The position numbers and the translations under genes were made by a program. From JBBWZH01 sp035544115 (GTDB lineage: Bacteria; Actinomycetota; Actinomycetes; Mycobacteriales; CADCTP01): a stretch of 64,000 bases of DNA. The notes below the pieces were generated by a model. It was not told the DNA's origin. It searched no databases and saw nothing but the letters and a program-made list of their open reading frames with translations. The stretch is from contig OY970235.1 of the NCBI GenBank assembly GCA_963714145.1, positions 6,262,001-6,326,000 on the forward strand, given 5' to 3'. Every line of letters begins with the position of its first letter. Position 1 is the first letter of the stretch. Below, in pieces: positions 26,639 to 35,301 of the stretch.

Positions 26639-28465
26639 CTACCGGTAGGCGGCGGCCTGGATCTGGTAGAGCTCGGAGTAGCTGCCGCCGCGGGCCATCA
26701 ACTCGTCGTGGCTGCCGGTCTCCACCACCTTGGCGCCGTCCAGCACGACGATCAGGTCGGCCATCCGGACGGTGGAGAACCGGTGCGAGACCAGGATGCT
26801 GATCCGCCCGTCGGCGCCGGCCGGCCCCTGCGCCCGGACCGCCGCGGCGTACCGCTGGAACAGCGCCTGCTCGGTCTCCGCGTCCAGCGCGGCGGTGGGC
26901 TCGTCCAGCACCAGCAGCAGCGGGTGGTCGCGCATCAGGCCGCGGGCCAGCGCGAGCTTCTGCCACTGGCCGAACGAGACCTCGACGCCGCCCGGCCAGG
27001 TCGGCCCCAGCTGGGTATCCAGACCGGCGGCGAGCTTGGCCAGCACGTCGTCCGCGCCGGCCCGGTCGACCGCGGCGAGTACCGCGGCCTCGTCGCCGAG
27101 CCGGTCGAGGTCGCCGAGGCCGACCGACTGCCGGGCGGCGAACTCGAACCGGAAGAAGTCCTGGAAGGCGCCGGCCAACCGGTCGCGCCAGGCCGGCGCC
27201 GGCAGCCGGGCCAGGTCGACACCGTCCACCAGGATCTGGCCGGAGACCGGCTCGTACAGCTTGCAGAGCAGCTTGATCAGGGTGGACTTGCCGGCCCCGT
27301 TCTCCCCTACCACCGCGATGACCGTGCCGGCCGGCAGCCGCAGCGAGACGTCGTCGAGCACCAGCCGCTCGGTGCCGGGGTAGGCGAACGAGACGTGCTC
27401 CAGCGTGATCCCGTCGCGCAGCCGATCGGGCACCGGCTGGTCGGCGGTGGCCGCCACCTCGGCGGCGTAGTCCTCCAGCCAGGCCAGCCGGCGCGAGCCG
27501 TCCATCCAGATGCCGCGCAGGAAGCCGATCTCGCCCACGGTCGCGCCGAGGTACGCCGACAGCCGGGAGCCGGCGGCGAGCACCAGCAGCACCGAGCCGG
27601 CCGGCGCGTCCAGCCCGGACGCGACGAACACCACCGCGCCGACGTAGCCGGCGCCGAACACGGCCCAGCCCAGCGTGTGCCAGACCGCGCTGCCCCAGCG
27701 GGCCGCCGACACCGGCCGGTACCAGCGCTCCCAGGCCTCCCGGCGCTGGCCAACCAGGCGCCGGCCGATCCCGGTCAGCCGCACCTCCTTGCCCGGTGCC
27801 GCGGTGGTGCCGAGCGTGAACAGGTGCCGGGCCAGCCGGCTGTCCGGCGCGGCGGCCTCCTCGGCGACCTTCTCCACCGCCGGCCGCCAGCCCGCGGTGG
27901 CCACGGTCGGCAGCGCGAACACGACCAGCAGCACCAGGGCCGGGTGGATGGAGGCGAGCAGCCCGACGGTGACCGCGAGCCGGAGGATCCAGCCGCCGGT
28001 GCTGAACACCGAGCCGTACATGTGGTCGAGCACGAACACCTGGTCGCGCAGCACGGCGAGGCGGTCGAGCAGCTGCGGCCGCTCCTGGTGCGCGATCGTG
28101 CCGATGGACGCCTGCAGCCGGGCCACGTGGCCCTCCAGCGCGATCGTCACCCGGTCCCGGAAGCGGCGCTCCACCCGGGTGCTGATCGTGCGCAGGTACC
28201 AGGTCGCGGTGGCGGACCCGGCCAGCCCCACCGCCGCGCCGACCAGCAGCCCGCGGCTGTGCTCGACCGCGCCCTGGCCGAGCAGCTTGAGCCAGACCGC
28301 GATCAGCGCGTCCGGCAGGGCGGCGAGCAGGGTGAGCAGGAACGCGGCGACCAGCAGGCCCGGCTCGTGCTGGTAGCCCAGCTTGCACAGCCGCCACATC
28401 GACCGCAGCGCCGGCGGCAGCTCGTCGTCGGCGGCCGACCCGCCGGGCCGGTCAAGCGAGGGCAT
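26639..28465 (-). CDS. ABC exporter half-transporter with degenerate signature motif
   Basis: 608 residues: an N-terminal membrane domain (helices around residues 35-60, 75-100, 155-200, 270-300) fused to an ATPase. Walker A VGENGAGKSTLIK is at ~387, Walker B LLLVLDEPTAALD and the H-loop VSHRFST are intact. The signature reads VSFGQWQKLALARG at ~493 instead of LSGGQ. Its ATG overlaps the end of the upstream partner gene by 14 bases, indicating translational coupling and a heterodimer. With an imperfect signature here and a normal one in the partner, the two ATP sites should be unequal. The substrate is unknown. Confidence 0.9.
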   Translation of the reverse strand: MPSLDRPGGSAADDELPPALRSMWRLCKLGYQHEPGLLVAAFLLTLLAALPDALIAVWLKLLGQGAVEHSRGLLVGAAVGLAGSATATWYLRTISTRVERRFRDRVTIALEGHVARLQASIGTIAHQERPQLLDRLAVLRDQVFVLDHMYGSVFSTGGWILRLAVTVGLLASIHPALVLLVVFALPTVATAGWRPAVEKVAEEAAAPDSRLARHLFTLGTTAAPGKEVRLTGIGRRLVGQRREAWERWYRPVSAARWGSAVWHTLGWAVFGAGYVGAVVFVASGLDAPAGSVLLVLAAGSRLSAYLGATVGEIGFLRGIWMDGSRRLAWLEDYAAEVAATADQPVPDRLRDGITLEHVSFAYPGTERLVLDDVSLRLPAGTVIAVVGENGAGKSTLIKLLCKLYEPVSGQILVDGVDLARLPAPAWRDRLAGAFQDFFRFEFAARQSVGLGDLDRLGDEAAVLAAVDRAGADDVLAKLAAGLDTQLGPTWPGGVEVSFGQWQKLALARGLMRDHPLLLVLDEPTAALDAETEQALFQRYAAAVRAQGPAGADGRISILVSHRFSTVRMADLIVVLDGAKVVETGSHDELMARGGSYSELYQIQAAAYR

Positions 28466-30275
28466 CGAACACCGCCTCCTCCTCGCCCTCCAGCACCGCG
28501 AACGGCCGGGCCTGCAGGTCGAACATCTCCCGGTACCGGCCGCCGAGCGCGATCAACTCGTCGTGGCTGCCCAGCTCGATCACCCGGCCGTGCTCCACCA
28601 CGCAGATCCGGTCGGCCTGCCGGACGGTGGAGAACCGGTGCGAGACCAGGATCGTGGTGGTGCCGGCGGTGGCGGCCAGGATCCGCTCGAAGATCTCCGC
28701 CTCGCCGCGCACGTCCAGCTGCGCGGTCGGCTCGTCCAGCAGCACGACGCCGGCGCCGAGCGAGACCGCGCACAGCGCCCGGGCCAGCGCGACCCGCTGC
28801 CACTGGCCGCCGGACAGGTCGGTGCCGCCGGCGTAGCCGCGGGCCAGCACCGTGCCCAGGTCGGCCAGGTCGGTGCCGCCGGCCGCGGCGAGGGCGGCCC
28901 GGATCGCGTCGTCCGACGCCCCGGCCGGGGCCACGTTCGCCCGCAGCGGCAGCTCGTACCGGGTGAAGTCCTGGAAGACCGCGGTGACCCGGCGCCGCCA
29001 GTCGGCCAGGTCGAGCTCGCGCAGGTCGACGCCGTCCACCTCGATCGCGCCGCCCTGCGGGTCGTAGAACCGGCACAGCAGCTTGGCCAGCGTGGTCTTG
29101 CCGGCGCCGTTGCGGCCGACGATCGCGAGCGAGGAGCCGGCCGGGATGGTCAGGTCGAACCCGGCCAGCACCGCCGGCCCGGCACCGCCATCCGGCCCGC
29201 CGGTCGGGTAGCCGAAGGTGACGTCGCGGAACCGGATCTCGCTGGCCGGCGCCCCGGCGGCGGACCGGGGCCGGGCCGGCTCGGGCAGCGCGCCGGCTGC
29301 CCGCATCGCCGGCTCCAGCCGGAGCACCGCGGCGACCGGCGCCGCCGCCCCGTCCAGCGCCCAGCTCAGCCCGCCGAACGCGATCGTGCTGGTGCCGACC
29401 GCGGCCTGCGCGAACACCACCAGCGCACCGAGGCTGACCCGGCCGGCGGCCGCGTCCAGCGCGAGCGGGATCAGCACGGCCAGGTTGGCCGCGGCGACCA
29501 CGAGCAGGCAGCCGAACACCGACTTCTCCCGCAGCCGGGTCGCCTCGTACTGCAGCCGGTGCAGGGTGACCCGGCGCGCGGTGAACCGCTCGACCGTCCA
29601 GCCGACCAGCCCGAACAGGCGCAGCTCCTTGGCCGCCGGCGGGTCGACCGCCAGCCGGTAGGCGTAGTCGGAGTCGCGCCGCGCGGACCGCACCTCGTCG
29701 GTGTTCCGGTCTTTCCAGACCCCGCTCTCGCGCAGCAGCCAGTGCGTGGACGCCCAGCCGCCGGCCAGCACGATCGGCGCCCACCAGCGGTAGCCGGCCA
29801 GCACCGCCGCGGAGGCCACGCCGGCGACCAGCTCGACCAGCCCGGCGGCGATGAAATCCATCGACAGCGACAGCGGCGGGCCGGTCATCCCCAGGTCGAA
29901 ATCGCGGGCCACGGTCAGGTCGCCGGTCAGCTCCTGGTCCTCCAGGTGGCCGAGACCGGGCGGGCCGACGCAGGCGGCCATCAGCCGGTCGTTCAGCCAG
30001 GCCGCGGTGCGGTCGCCCAGGCCGTACCCGATCGCGGTGTGGATCGGGGTCAACACCTGCAGCGCCACGAACACCGCGCCGGTGGCGGCCAGCGGCCAGG
30101 CCAGCCCGGAGCCGGCCAGCACCGCGCCGACCAGCCACCCGGTCGCGATCGCGAACAGTGCCGGCAGCACGCCGCGGGCGAGCAGGACGGCCCACCACGC
30201 CCACGCCAGCCGACGGTCGGCCCGGGCCAGCGCGCTGAAGAACTGCCACTCCTGGCGTTCCCGCAACCGGCCCAT
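28452..30275 (-). CDS. ABC exporter half-transporter with canonical signature
   Basis: 607 residues. ATG 30275 is preferred to GTG 30335 because GGAGG precedes it and the length then matches its 608-residue partner. The N-terminal membrane domain (WAWWAVLLARGVLPALFAIATGWLVGAVLAG and others) precedes an ATPase with Walker A VGRNGAGKTTLAK (~385), signature LSGGQWQRVALARAL (~488), Walker B GVVLLDEPTAQLD and H-loop VSHRFSTVRQAD. It is first in a two-gene operon. Heterodimeric exporters of this type move drugs, lipids or peptides; no precursor peptide or tailoring gene lies nearby to suggest which. Confidence 0.9.
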   Translation of the reverse strand: MGRLRERQEWQFFSALARADRRLAWAWWAVLLARGVLPALFAIATGWLVGAVLAGSGLAWPLAATGAVFVALQVLTPIHTAIGYGLGDRTAAWLNDRLMAACVGPPGLGHLEDQELTGDLTVARDFDLGMTGPPLSLSMDFIAAGLVELVAGVASAAVLAGYRWWAPIVLAGGWASTHWLLRESGVWKDRNTDEVRSARRDSDYAYRLAVDPPAAKELRLFGLVGWTVERFTARRVTLHRLQYEATRLREKSVFGCLLVVAAANLAVLIPLALDAAAGRVSLGALVVFAQAAVGTSTIAFGGLSWALDGAAAPVAAVLRLEPAMRAAGALPEPARPRSAAGAPASEIRFRDVTFGYPTGGPDGGAGPAVLAGFDLTIPAGSSLAIVGRNGAGKTTLAKLLCRFYDPQGGAIEVDGVDLRELDLADWRRRVTAVFQDFTRYELPLRANVAPAGASDDAIRAALAAAGGTDLADLGTVLARGYAGGTDLSGGQWQRVALARALCAVSLGAGVVLLDEPTAQLDVRGEAEIFERILAATAGTTTILVSHRFSTVRQADRICVVEHGRVIELGSHDELIALGGRYREMFDLQARPFAVLEGEEEAVFDALA

Positions 30276-30760
30276 CGCCTCGCCTCCGCCTCCCTCATCG
30301 CTGCCGGACCTGACCATCTCATCCGGGTCTGACACTTTTCCGCCGACCCCACCGGCCGGGCAGCCACCGCCGGGCCGGGCCGGACGGCATCCCGAAAGAG
30401 TTACGGGGACATTTCCAGGTATTCCCTCCTACGACGCTTACAGGCTATTCTGGGCTTGCTCGTGAGAGCGCTCTCACATGCTGTCGACGCAGCCAGCATG
30501 GGTCGGCGCTGATCGAGGTTTGCCTTGCGGCGCCGGCGCGGCCCAGTCGTGCCGGAGGCGGTCATGTAACGAGGGTCGGCTAGCCACGCCACCGCGGAGG
30601 CCGGCACTCCGGCGGCCCTGGAGACCACCCGATCGATGGGTACTGGACCGACCGCGCCCTAAGGAGGCAGCGCGTTTCGACACCGAAACGCGGCCCTGGC
30701 ACGCCCCGCGGGCCCGGGCCGTACCGCTGACTGACCTCGATCTACCGAAGGGAAGGCTCC
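30276..30760. other. Intergenic region with CebR-type operator and long leader of the LPMO gene
   Basis: 485 bases without a supported gene. The first part is the upstream region of the divergent ABC operon. The operator at 30462-30477 follows. The remaining ~280 bases up to the LPMO start would be an unusually long untranslated leader. I could not recognise a riboswitch in it. Confidence 0.45.
30462..30477. promoter_or_regulatory. LacI/CebR-type operator upstream of the LPMO gene
   Basis: GTGAGAGCGCTCTCAC is a perfect 16-bp palindrome. It matches the style of actinomycete cellobiose-responsive operators (consensus TGGGAGCGCTCCCA for CebR/CelR). A TATTCT hexamer at 30446-30451 could be the -10 box; I found no good -35. 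A near-identical site precedes the endoglucanase gene at 41886. Confidence 0.75.
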
Positions 30761-31795
30761 GTGAGGATCCGACGACTACTCACACTCGGCGCTGCCGCGG
30801 CGCTGATTCCGGTGTTCACCAACATGCTGTCGGCGCCGGTCGCGTCGGCGCACGGCACGATGATGAAACCAGCCAGCCGGACGTTCTTCTGCTGGCGGGA
30901 CGGGCTCACCGCGACCGGTGAGATCGTGCCGAAGAACTCGGCCTGCGGCGCCGCCGTGGCGCAGAGCGGGGTCAACTCGCTCTACAACTGGTTCGGCGTG
31001 CTCCGGTCCGACGGCGCCGGCCGGACCAAGGGCTTCATCCCGGACGGCCAGCTGTGCAGCGGCGGCAACCCGACGTACAGCGGGTTCGACCAGCCCCGCG
31101 CCGACTGGCCGCTGACCCACCTGACCGCCGGGGCCAGCTTCGACTGGTGGTACAGCAACTGGGCCGCCCACCCGGGCCCGTTCAAGATGTTCGTCACCAA
31201 GGACACCTGGAGCCCGACCCGGACGCTGAGCTGGGACGACCTTGAGGACACCCCGTTCCTGACGGTGGCCAGCGCGCCCCAGGTCGGCTCGGTCGGCACG
31301 CCCAACGGGCACTACCTGTGGACCGGCAACCTGCCGACGGCGAAGACCGGCCGGCACCTGATCTACACGGTCTGGGCCCGCACCGACAGCCAGGAGACCT
31401 TCTACAGCTGCTCGGACGTGGTCTTCGACGGCGGCCGCGGCGAGGAGACCGGGGTCGGCGTGCAGGGCGCCCCGCCGGTCGCGCTGTCCTGCACCGGCGG
31501 CATCAGGATCGACAACAGCTGGAACGGTGGCTTCCAGAGCACGGTCACGGTGCGGAACACCGGGCCGGTCGCGATCAGCCCGTGGGTGATCGGCTGGCAC
31601 ATGGAGAACGGAACGGTGGTGAGCGGCTGGAACGCGTCGATGGTCCAGGACGTTCATATGGTCACCGCATCGGCGCCCAGCTGGAACCTGGCGATACCAC
31701 CGGGCGGCACGGTGTCGCTCGGCTTTGTCGCCAACGGCTCAGCCACGCCGGCGCCGTCCGCGGTGTCGCTGAACGGGACGGTCTGCACCGCCTGA
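30761..31795 (+). CDS. Secreted lytic polysaccharide monooxygenase (AA10) with CBM2
   Basis: 344 residues from GTG 30761. Signal peptide residues 1-30 end in ASA, exposing His31, the N-terminal copper ligand. The second copper His is His137 in NWAAHPGPFKMF. The AA10 domain runs to ~230. The C-terminal ~100 residues (CTGGIRIDNSWNGGFQSTVTVRNTG ... SGWNASM ... LNGTVCTA) are a CBM2 cellulose-binding domain with paired cysteines. The enzyme cleaves crystalline cellulose (or chitin) oxidatively outside the cell. The CBM2 and the shared operator with an endoglucanase favour cellulose. A 16-bp-stem terminator follows. Confidence 0.93.
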   Translation: MRIRRLLTLGAAAALIPVFTNMLSAPVASAHGTMMKPASRTFFCWRDGLTATGEIVPKNSACGAAVAQSGVNSLYNWFGVLRSDGAGRTKGFIPDGQLCSGGNPTYSGFDQPRADWPLTHLTAGASFDWWYSNWAAHPGPFKMFVTKDTWSPTRTLSWDDLEDTPFLTVASAPQVGSVGTPNGHYLWTGNLPTAKTGRHLIYTVWARTDSQETFYSCSDVVFDGGRGEETGVGVQGAPPVALSCTGGIRIDNSWNGGFQSTVTVRNTGPVAISPWVIGWHMENGTVVSGWNASMVQDVHMVTASAPSWNLAIPPGGTVSLGFVANGSATPAPSAVSLNGTVCTA

Positions 31796-31829
31796 CGGGC
31801 TGCTCCCCGGTTCCGACCGGGCCACGTCC

Positions 31830-31867
31830 GGAGGGGTCGGTCACCTGGCGGGGTGACCGACCCCTCC
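31830..31867. terminator. Bidirectional terminator between LPMO and LacI genes
   Basis: GGAGGGGTCGGTCACC (31830-31845) and its exact complement (31852-31867) form a 16-bp stem with a 6-nt loop TGGCGG. It separates convergent genes. Confidence 0.75.
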
Positions 31868-31892
31868 CCGGTCGACGGCCAGCGGTTCGGCG

Positions 31893-32909
31893 TCAGTGCA
31901 GCGGCGCGGTGCTGTCCCGGACCACCAGCTCGGTGGCCAGCTCGATCCGCGGGCTCTCCAGCTCCTCACCGCGGGCCAGCCGCAGCACCGTCCGGGCCGC
32001 GAGCAGGCCCATCTCCGCCAGCGGCTGGCGCACCGTGGTCAGCGGCGGCGAGGACCAGCGCGCCTCGGGCAGGTCGTCGAAGCCGACCACGCTGACGTCG
32101 TCGGGCACCCGCAGCCCGCGCAGCCGCACCGCCTCGTACACGCCCAGCGCCATCTGGTCGCTGGACGCGAAGATCGCGGTCGGCGGCTCGGGCAGGTCGA
32201 GCAGCGCGGCGCCGCCCTCGAAGCCGGCCTCGTGGTAGAAGTTGCCGGGCCGGACGTACTCCGCGCGCAGCTCGACGCCGGCGGCGTCCAGCCCGGCGCG
32301 GTAGCCGTCCAGCCGGGCCCGGCTGCAGAGCAGTTGGCGCGGCCCGGCGATGAACCCGATCCGCCGGTGCCCGAGCGAGAGCAGGTGCTCGGTGGCGGAC
32401 AGCCCGCCGGCCCAGTTGGTGGCGCCGATGGTCGGCACATCCAGCGACGGGATGCCGGCCGGGTCGACCACCACGGTCGGCACCTTGAGCCGGCGCAGCT
32501 CGGCGTGCAGCGGCGGTTCCAGGTCGGAGGTGACCAGGATGACCCCGTCGGTGGCCCGCGCCTGCAGGTTGCGCAGCCACTGCCGGGCCGACATCGGCCG
32601 GCGGTGGATCGCCGAGACGACCGTGCCGACGCCGACCCCGTGCGTCACGTCCTCGACGCCGCGGATGATCTCCACCGCCCAGGGGCTGTCCAAGTCGTTG
32701 AAGACGAGGTCGATCAGGCTCGCGGTTTCCCGGAACCGTGGCGAGCGGCGCCGGTACCCGTGCCGGCGCAGCAGCTCTTCCACTCGCTCCCGGGTCTCCG
32801 GCGCCACATCCGACCGGCCGTTGACCACCCTGGACACGGTGGGGACCGAGACGCCGGCCTCACGGGCGATCGCCGTGATGGTCACTCTGCGTCCCTCATC
32901 GACCGTCAT
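31893..32909 (-). CDS. LacI-family regulator, candidate xylan regulator
   Basis: 338 residues, starting at ATG 32909. Helix-turn-helix: VTITAIAREAGVSVPTVSRVVNGRSDVAPETRERVEELLRRHGYRRR. Effector domain includes LIDLVFNDLDSPWAVEIIRGVEDV and DVSVVGFDDLPEARWSSPPLTTVRQPLAEMG. It is divergent from the GH10 xylanase gene (203 bases) and next to the xylooligosaccharide importer. It therefore resembles BxlR-type regulators in sequence and place. Control of the CCGAAA-type sites in this locus is an inference; it could instead bind the GTGAGAGCGCTCTCAC sites. Confidence 0.88.
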   Translation of the reverse strand: MTVDEGRRVTITAIAREAGVSVPTVSRVVNGRSDVAPETRERVEELLRRHGYRRRSPRFRETASLIDLVFNDLDSPWAVEIIRGVEDVTHGVGVGTVVSAIHRRPMSARQWLRNLQARATDGVILVTSDLEPPLHAELRRLKVPTVVVDPAGIPSLDVPTIGATNWAGGLSATEHLLSLGHRRIGFIAGPRQLLCSRARLDGYRAGLDAAGVELRAEYVRPGNFYHEAGFEGGAALLDLPEPPTAIFASSDQMALGVYEAVRLRGLRVPDDVSVVGFDDLPEARWSSPPLTTVRQPLAEMGLLAARTVLRLARGEELESPRIELATELVVRDSTAPLH

Positions 32910-33013
32910 AGCCGGCCCTCCCTCATCACGTCTCCCAGCCTAGGGCCGCCCCGACCGCTCCGAGCGCATTCGCGAGCGTTGCCGATCGGCCCGGCCAGGC
33001 CGATCAGTGGGGG

Positions 33014-33077
33014 TTGACTGACTGAAAAGTAACCGGTTAGCGTTGCCCAACATTACCGAAAACTTCCGGAAACAATT
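33014..33077 (+). promoter_or_regulatory. Xylanase promoter with downstream CCGAAA-type operator
   Basis: TTGACT (33014-33019), a 17-base spacer and TTAGCG (33037-33042) form a plausible promoter. Downstream, CCGAAAACTT (33056-33065) and CCGGAAACAA (33066-33075) form a direct repeat whose core is also a partial palindrome. A repressor here would block initiation. Similar sites lie at 34362 and 37763. Confidence 0.55.
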
Positions 33078-33112
33078 CCCTGTTGGCTGTTTGTCCGGCA
33101 AGGAGTGACGCC

Positions 33113-34264
33113 ATGAAGTTGACCCGGGCCACCACCCGCACCGCCCTCGCCGCCCTCACCCTGGCCGCGCTCGGCGCCACCGGCATGCAGGGCGCCGCCG
33201 CCCGGGTCGCACCCGCCGGCCCCGCCCCGGCCGGCGCCCAACCGGCCGCCCAACCCGGGGCGCAGCCGGCGCACACCGGCGGCGCGCCGACGCTGGGTGC
33301 CGCCGCCGCCCGTCAGCACCTGCGGATCGGCACCGCCGTCGACACCGACGCGCTGGCCGCCGACCCGGCCTACAACGCCCGGATCGGCACCGAGTTCTCC
33401 ACCGTGACGCCGGAGAACGTGATGAAGTGGCAGCTGATCGAGCCGACCCGGGGCCAGCTCGACTTCGCCGCGGCGGACCGGCTGGTCGCGTTCGCCCGGG
33501 CGCACGGTCAACTGGTCCGCGGGCACACCCTGATCTGGCACAACCAGCTGCCGACCTGGCTCACCGACGGGGTGGCGAACGGCTCGATCAGCCCCACCCA
33601 GCTGCGCGGCATCCTGCGCCAGCACATCCGGGACGAGGTCGGCCACTTCCGCGGCAAGATCTGGCAGTGGGACGTGGTGAACGAGGCGTTCAACGACGAC
33701 GGCACCCCGCGGCAGACGATCTGGCTGCAGCAACTGGGGCCCGGCTACATCGCGGACGCGTTCCGGTGGGCGCACGAGGCCGACCCGAAGGCGCTGCTGT
33801 TCTACAACGACTACAACATCGAGGGCGTCAACGCGAAGAGCGACGCGACCTACGCGCTGGTCCGGCAGCTGCGGCGGGACGGTGTGCCGATCCAGGGCGT
33901 CGGGGTGCAGGGCCACTTCGGCGTCCAGTTCGGCTTCCCCGGCGACGTCCGGCAGAACCTGGACCGGTTCGCCGCGCTCGGCCTGTTCACCGCCGTGACC
34001 GAGGCGGACGTCCGGATGCCACTGCCGAAGGACGTGATCAAGGAACAGGCCCAGGCGCAGGGCTACAACGTGCTGCTGCAGGCCTGCCTGCTCTCGCCCC
34101 GCTGCCTGTCGCTGACCGTCTGGGGCTTCACCGACAAGTACTCCTGGGTGCCCGGCGTCTTCGCCGGCCAGGGCGCGGCCACCCTGTTCACCGAGGACCT
34201 CGTGGCCAAGCCCGCCTACCAGGCCCTGCTCACCGACCTCGCGGTCGCGAACCGGGGGCGCTAG
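33113..34264 (+). CDS. Secreted endo-1,4-beta-xylanase (GH10)
   Basis: 383 residues. ATG 33113 has AAGGAG upstream and starts a signal peptide (MKLTRATTRTALAALTLAALGATG). After an Ala/Pro/Gln-rich linker the GH10 barrel shows FSTVTPENVMKWQLIEPTRGQLDF, HTLIWHNQLP, the acid/base Glu191 in WDVVNEAFND and the nucleophile Glu297 in VTEADVRMP, then SLTVWGFTDKYSWVP. All catalytic parts are present; there is no carbohydrate-binding module. It releases xylooligosaccharides outside the cell, which the adjacent ABC importer and GH3 enzyme can use. Confidence 0.95.
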   Translation: MKLTRATTRTALAALTLAALGATGMQGAAARVAPAGPAPAGAQPAAQPGAQPAHTGGAPTLGAAAARQHLRIGTAVDTDALAADPAYNARIGTEFSTVTPENVMKWQLIEPTRGQLDFAAADRLVAFARAHGQLVRGHTLIWHNQLPTWLTDGVANGSISPTQLRGILRQHIRDEVGHFRGKIWQWDVVNEAFNDDGTPRQTIWLQQLGPGYIADAFRWAHEADPKALLFYNDYNIEGVNAKSDATYALVRQLRRDGVPIQGVGVQGHFGVQFGFPGDVRQNLDRFAALGLFTAVTEADVRMPLPKDVIKEQAQAQGYNVLLQACLLSPRCLSLTVWGFTDKYSWVPGVFAGQGAATLFTEDLVAKPAYQALLTDLAVANRGR

Positions 34265-34269
34265 AGCGG

Positions 34270-34308
34270 CGGCGCCGGTCGCTGGTCCGGAGCTGGCGAC
34301 CGGCGCCG
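34270..34308 (+). terminator. Terminator after the xylanase gene
   Basis: CGGCGCCGGTCGC (34270-34282) pairs perfectly with GCGACCGGCGCCG (34296-34308) across a 13-nt loop and is followed by TCTT. Confidence 0.65.
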
Positions 34309-34332
34309 TCTTCCAACCACCACCGGACCATG

Positions 34333-34361
34333 GGATCGGCCGGAGATCCGGCCGATCCTTT
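34333..34361 (+). terminator. Second terminator with T tract
   Basis: GGATCGGCCGG (34333-34343), loop AGAT, CCGGCCGATCC (34348-34358), then TTTCT. A textbook intrinsic hairpin lying between the convergent xylanase and permease genes. Confidence 0.75.
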
Positions 34362-34386
34362 CTCGGAAACACTCCGAAAGTATTGC
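34362..34386. promoter_or_regulatory. CCGAAA-type site between two convergent genes
   Basis: CTCGGAAACACTCCGAAAG repeats the GGAAA/CGAAA pattern seen upstream of the xylanase and GH3 genes. Here it lies behind the terminators and 3' of both neighbours, where an operator would not control a start. It may be a remnant, a roadblock or a looping site. Confidence 0.4.
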
Positions 34387-34402
34387 CCTGCATCCGGATC
34401 GA

Positions 34403-35299
34403 TCACCGGCCGCCGACGCCGGCCAGACCGGCCACCAGCCAGCGCCGGGCGAAGATGTACAGCACGAACGGCGGCACCGCCGACAGCAGCACGGCCATCA
34501 TCAGCGCCGGCGTGTTCAGGCCGTGTTCGGTCTGGAAGTTCCACAGCGCCAACGCCACCGGCCGCCGGTTCGGGCTCTGCGTGAGCACCAGCGGGAAGAT
34601 GAAGCCGTTCCAGGCGTTCAGCCCGGTGTAGATGCCGACCGCGGTGATCGAGCCCCGGGAGAGCGGCAGCACCAGGCTCACGAACATCCGCAGCGGGGTC
34701 GCCCCGTCCACCGCCATCGCCTCGTACATCTCGCTGGTGACATCACGCAGCGAGCCGGCCAGCACCAGGATGCCCAGCGGCAGTCCGAACGCGACAGTGG
34801 GCAGGATGATCGCCAGCAGGGTGTCGTACAACTGCAGCTTGATGATGATCAGGTAGACCGGGATGATCACCGCCTGGGCCGGGATGGCCAGCCCGAGCAG
34901 GAAGATCCGGAACGCGCTGCCGGCCAGCCAGCTCCTCGACCGGACGATGGCGAACGCCGCGGGCAACGCCAGCAGCAGCGTGAGCACCACGCTGGCCGCC
35001 GTCACCTGAGCGGTCACCAGCAGGTTGGTGCTGAACCCCTGGTCCAGCACGTACGTGAAGTTGAACCCGGTCGGATGGGTGGGCGGGGCCAGCGGCCCGT
35101 TGTCGGTGAACTTGTCCTGCCGCTGCACCGCCCACGAGATCATCAGGTACAGCGGGGTGCCGACGATCACCAGCCAGAGCGTGGCCAGGGCACCGGCCAG
35201 CCAGTTCGGCCGGCTGGCGGAGCGGCGGCGGCGCGGCCCGGCCGGCGGGGCGGCCCCCACCCCACCGGTGGCCGGCCGCGCCTCGGTCGAGAGTGCCAC
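34403..35299 (-). CDS. Sugar ABC transporter permease, MalG type
   Basis: 298 residues. GTG 35299 is chosen because GGAGGG lies upstream; it starts two bases after the stop of the preceding permease. Six membrane helices are expected (LATLWLVIVGTPLYLMISW, VVLTLLLALPAAFAIV and others). The cytoplasmic EAA loop reads EMYEAMAVDGATPLRMFVSLVLPLSRG. It forms the channel with the MalF-type partner and receives sugar from the binding protein. No ATPase gene is present; actinomycete CUT1 importers usually share the MsiK ATPase encoded elsewhere. This is the last gene of the operon, resembling BxlG. Confidence 0.92.
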   Translation of the reverse strand: MALSTEARPATGGVGAAPPAGPRRRRSASRPNWLAGALATLWLVIVGTPLYLMISWAVQRQDKFTDNGPLAPPTHPTGFNFTYVLDQGFSTNLLVTAQVTAASVVLTLLLALPAAFAIVRSRSWLAGSAFRIFLLGLAIPAQAVIIPVYLIIIKLQLYDTLLAIILPTVAFGLPLGILVLAGSLRDVTSEMYEAMAVDGATPLRMFVSLVLPLSRGSITAVGIYTGLNAWNGFIFPLVLTQSPNRRPVALALWNFQTEHGLNTPALMMAVLLSAVPPFVLYIFARRWLVAGLAGVGGR

Positions 35300-35301
35300 G
35301 G

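Noticed and set aside
26464..30760. RiPP cluster built around the ABC exporter pair
   Set aside because: No precursor-like small gene with ribosome site and no modifying enzyme in the flanking gaps.
34270..34402. Riboswitch or small RNA between xylanase and permease genes
   Set aside because: The structure is explained by two successive terminators and one operator-like site; no known aptamer pattern.
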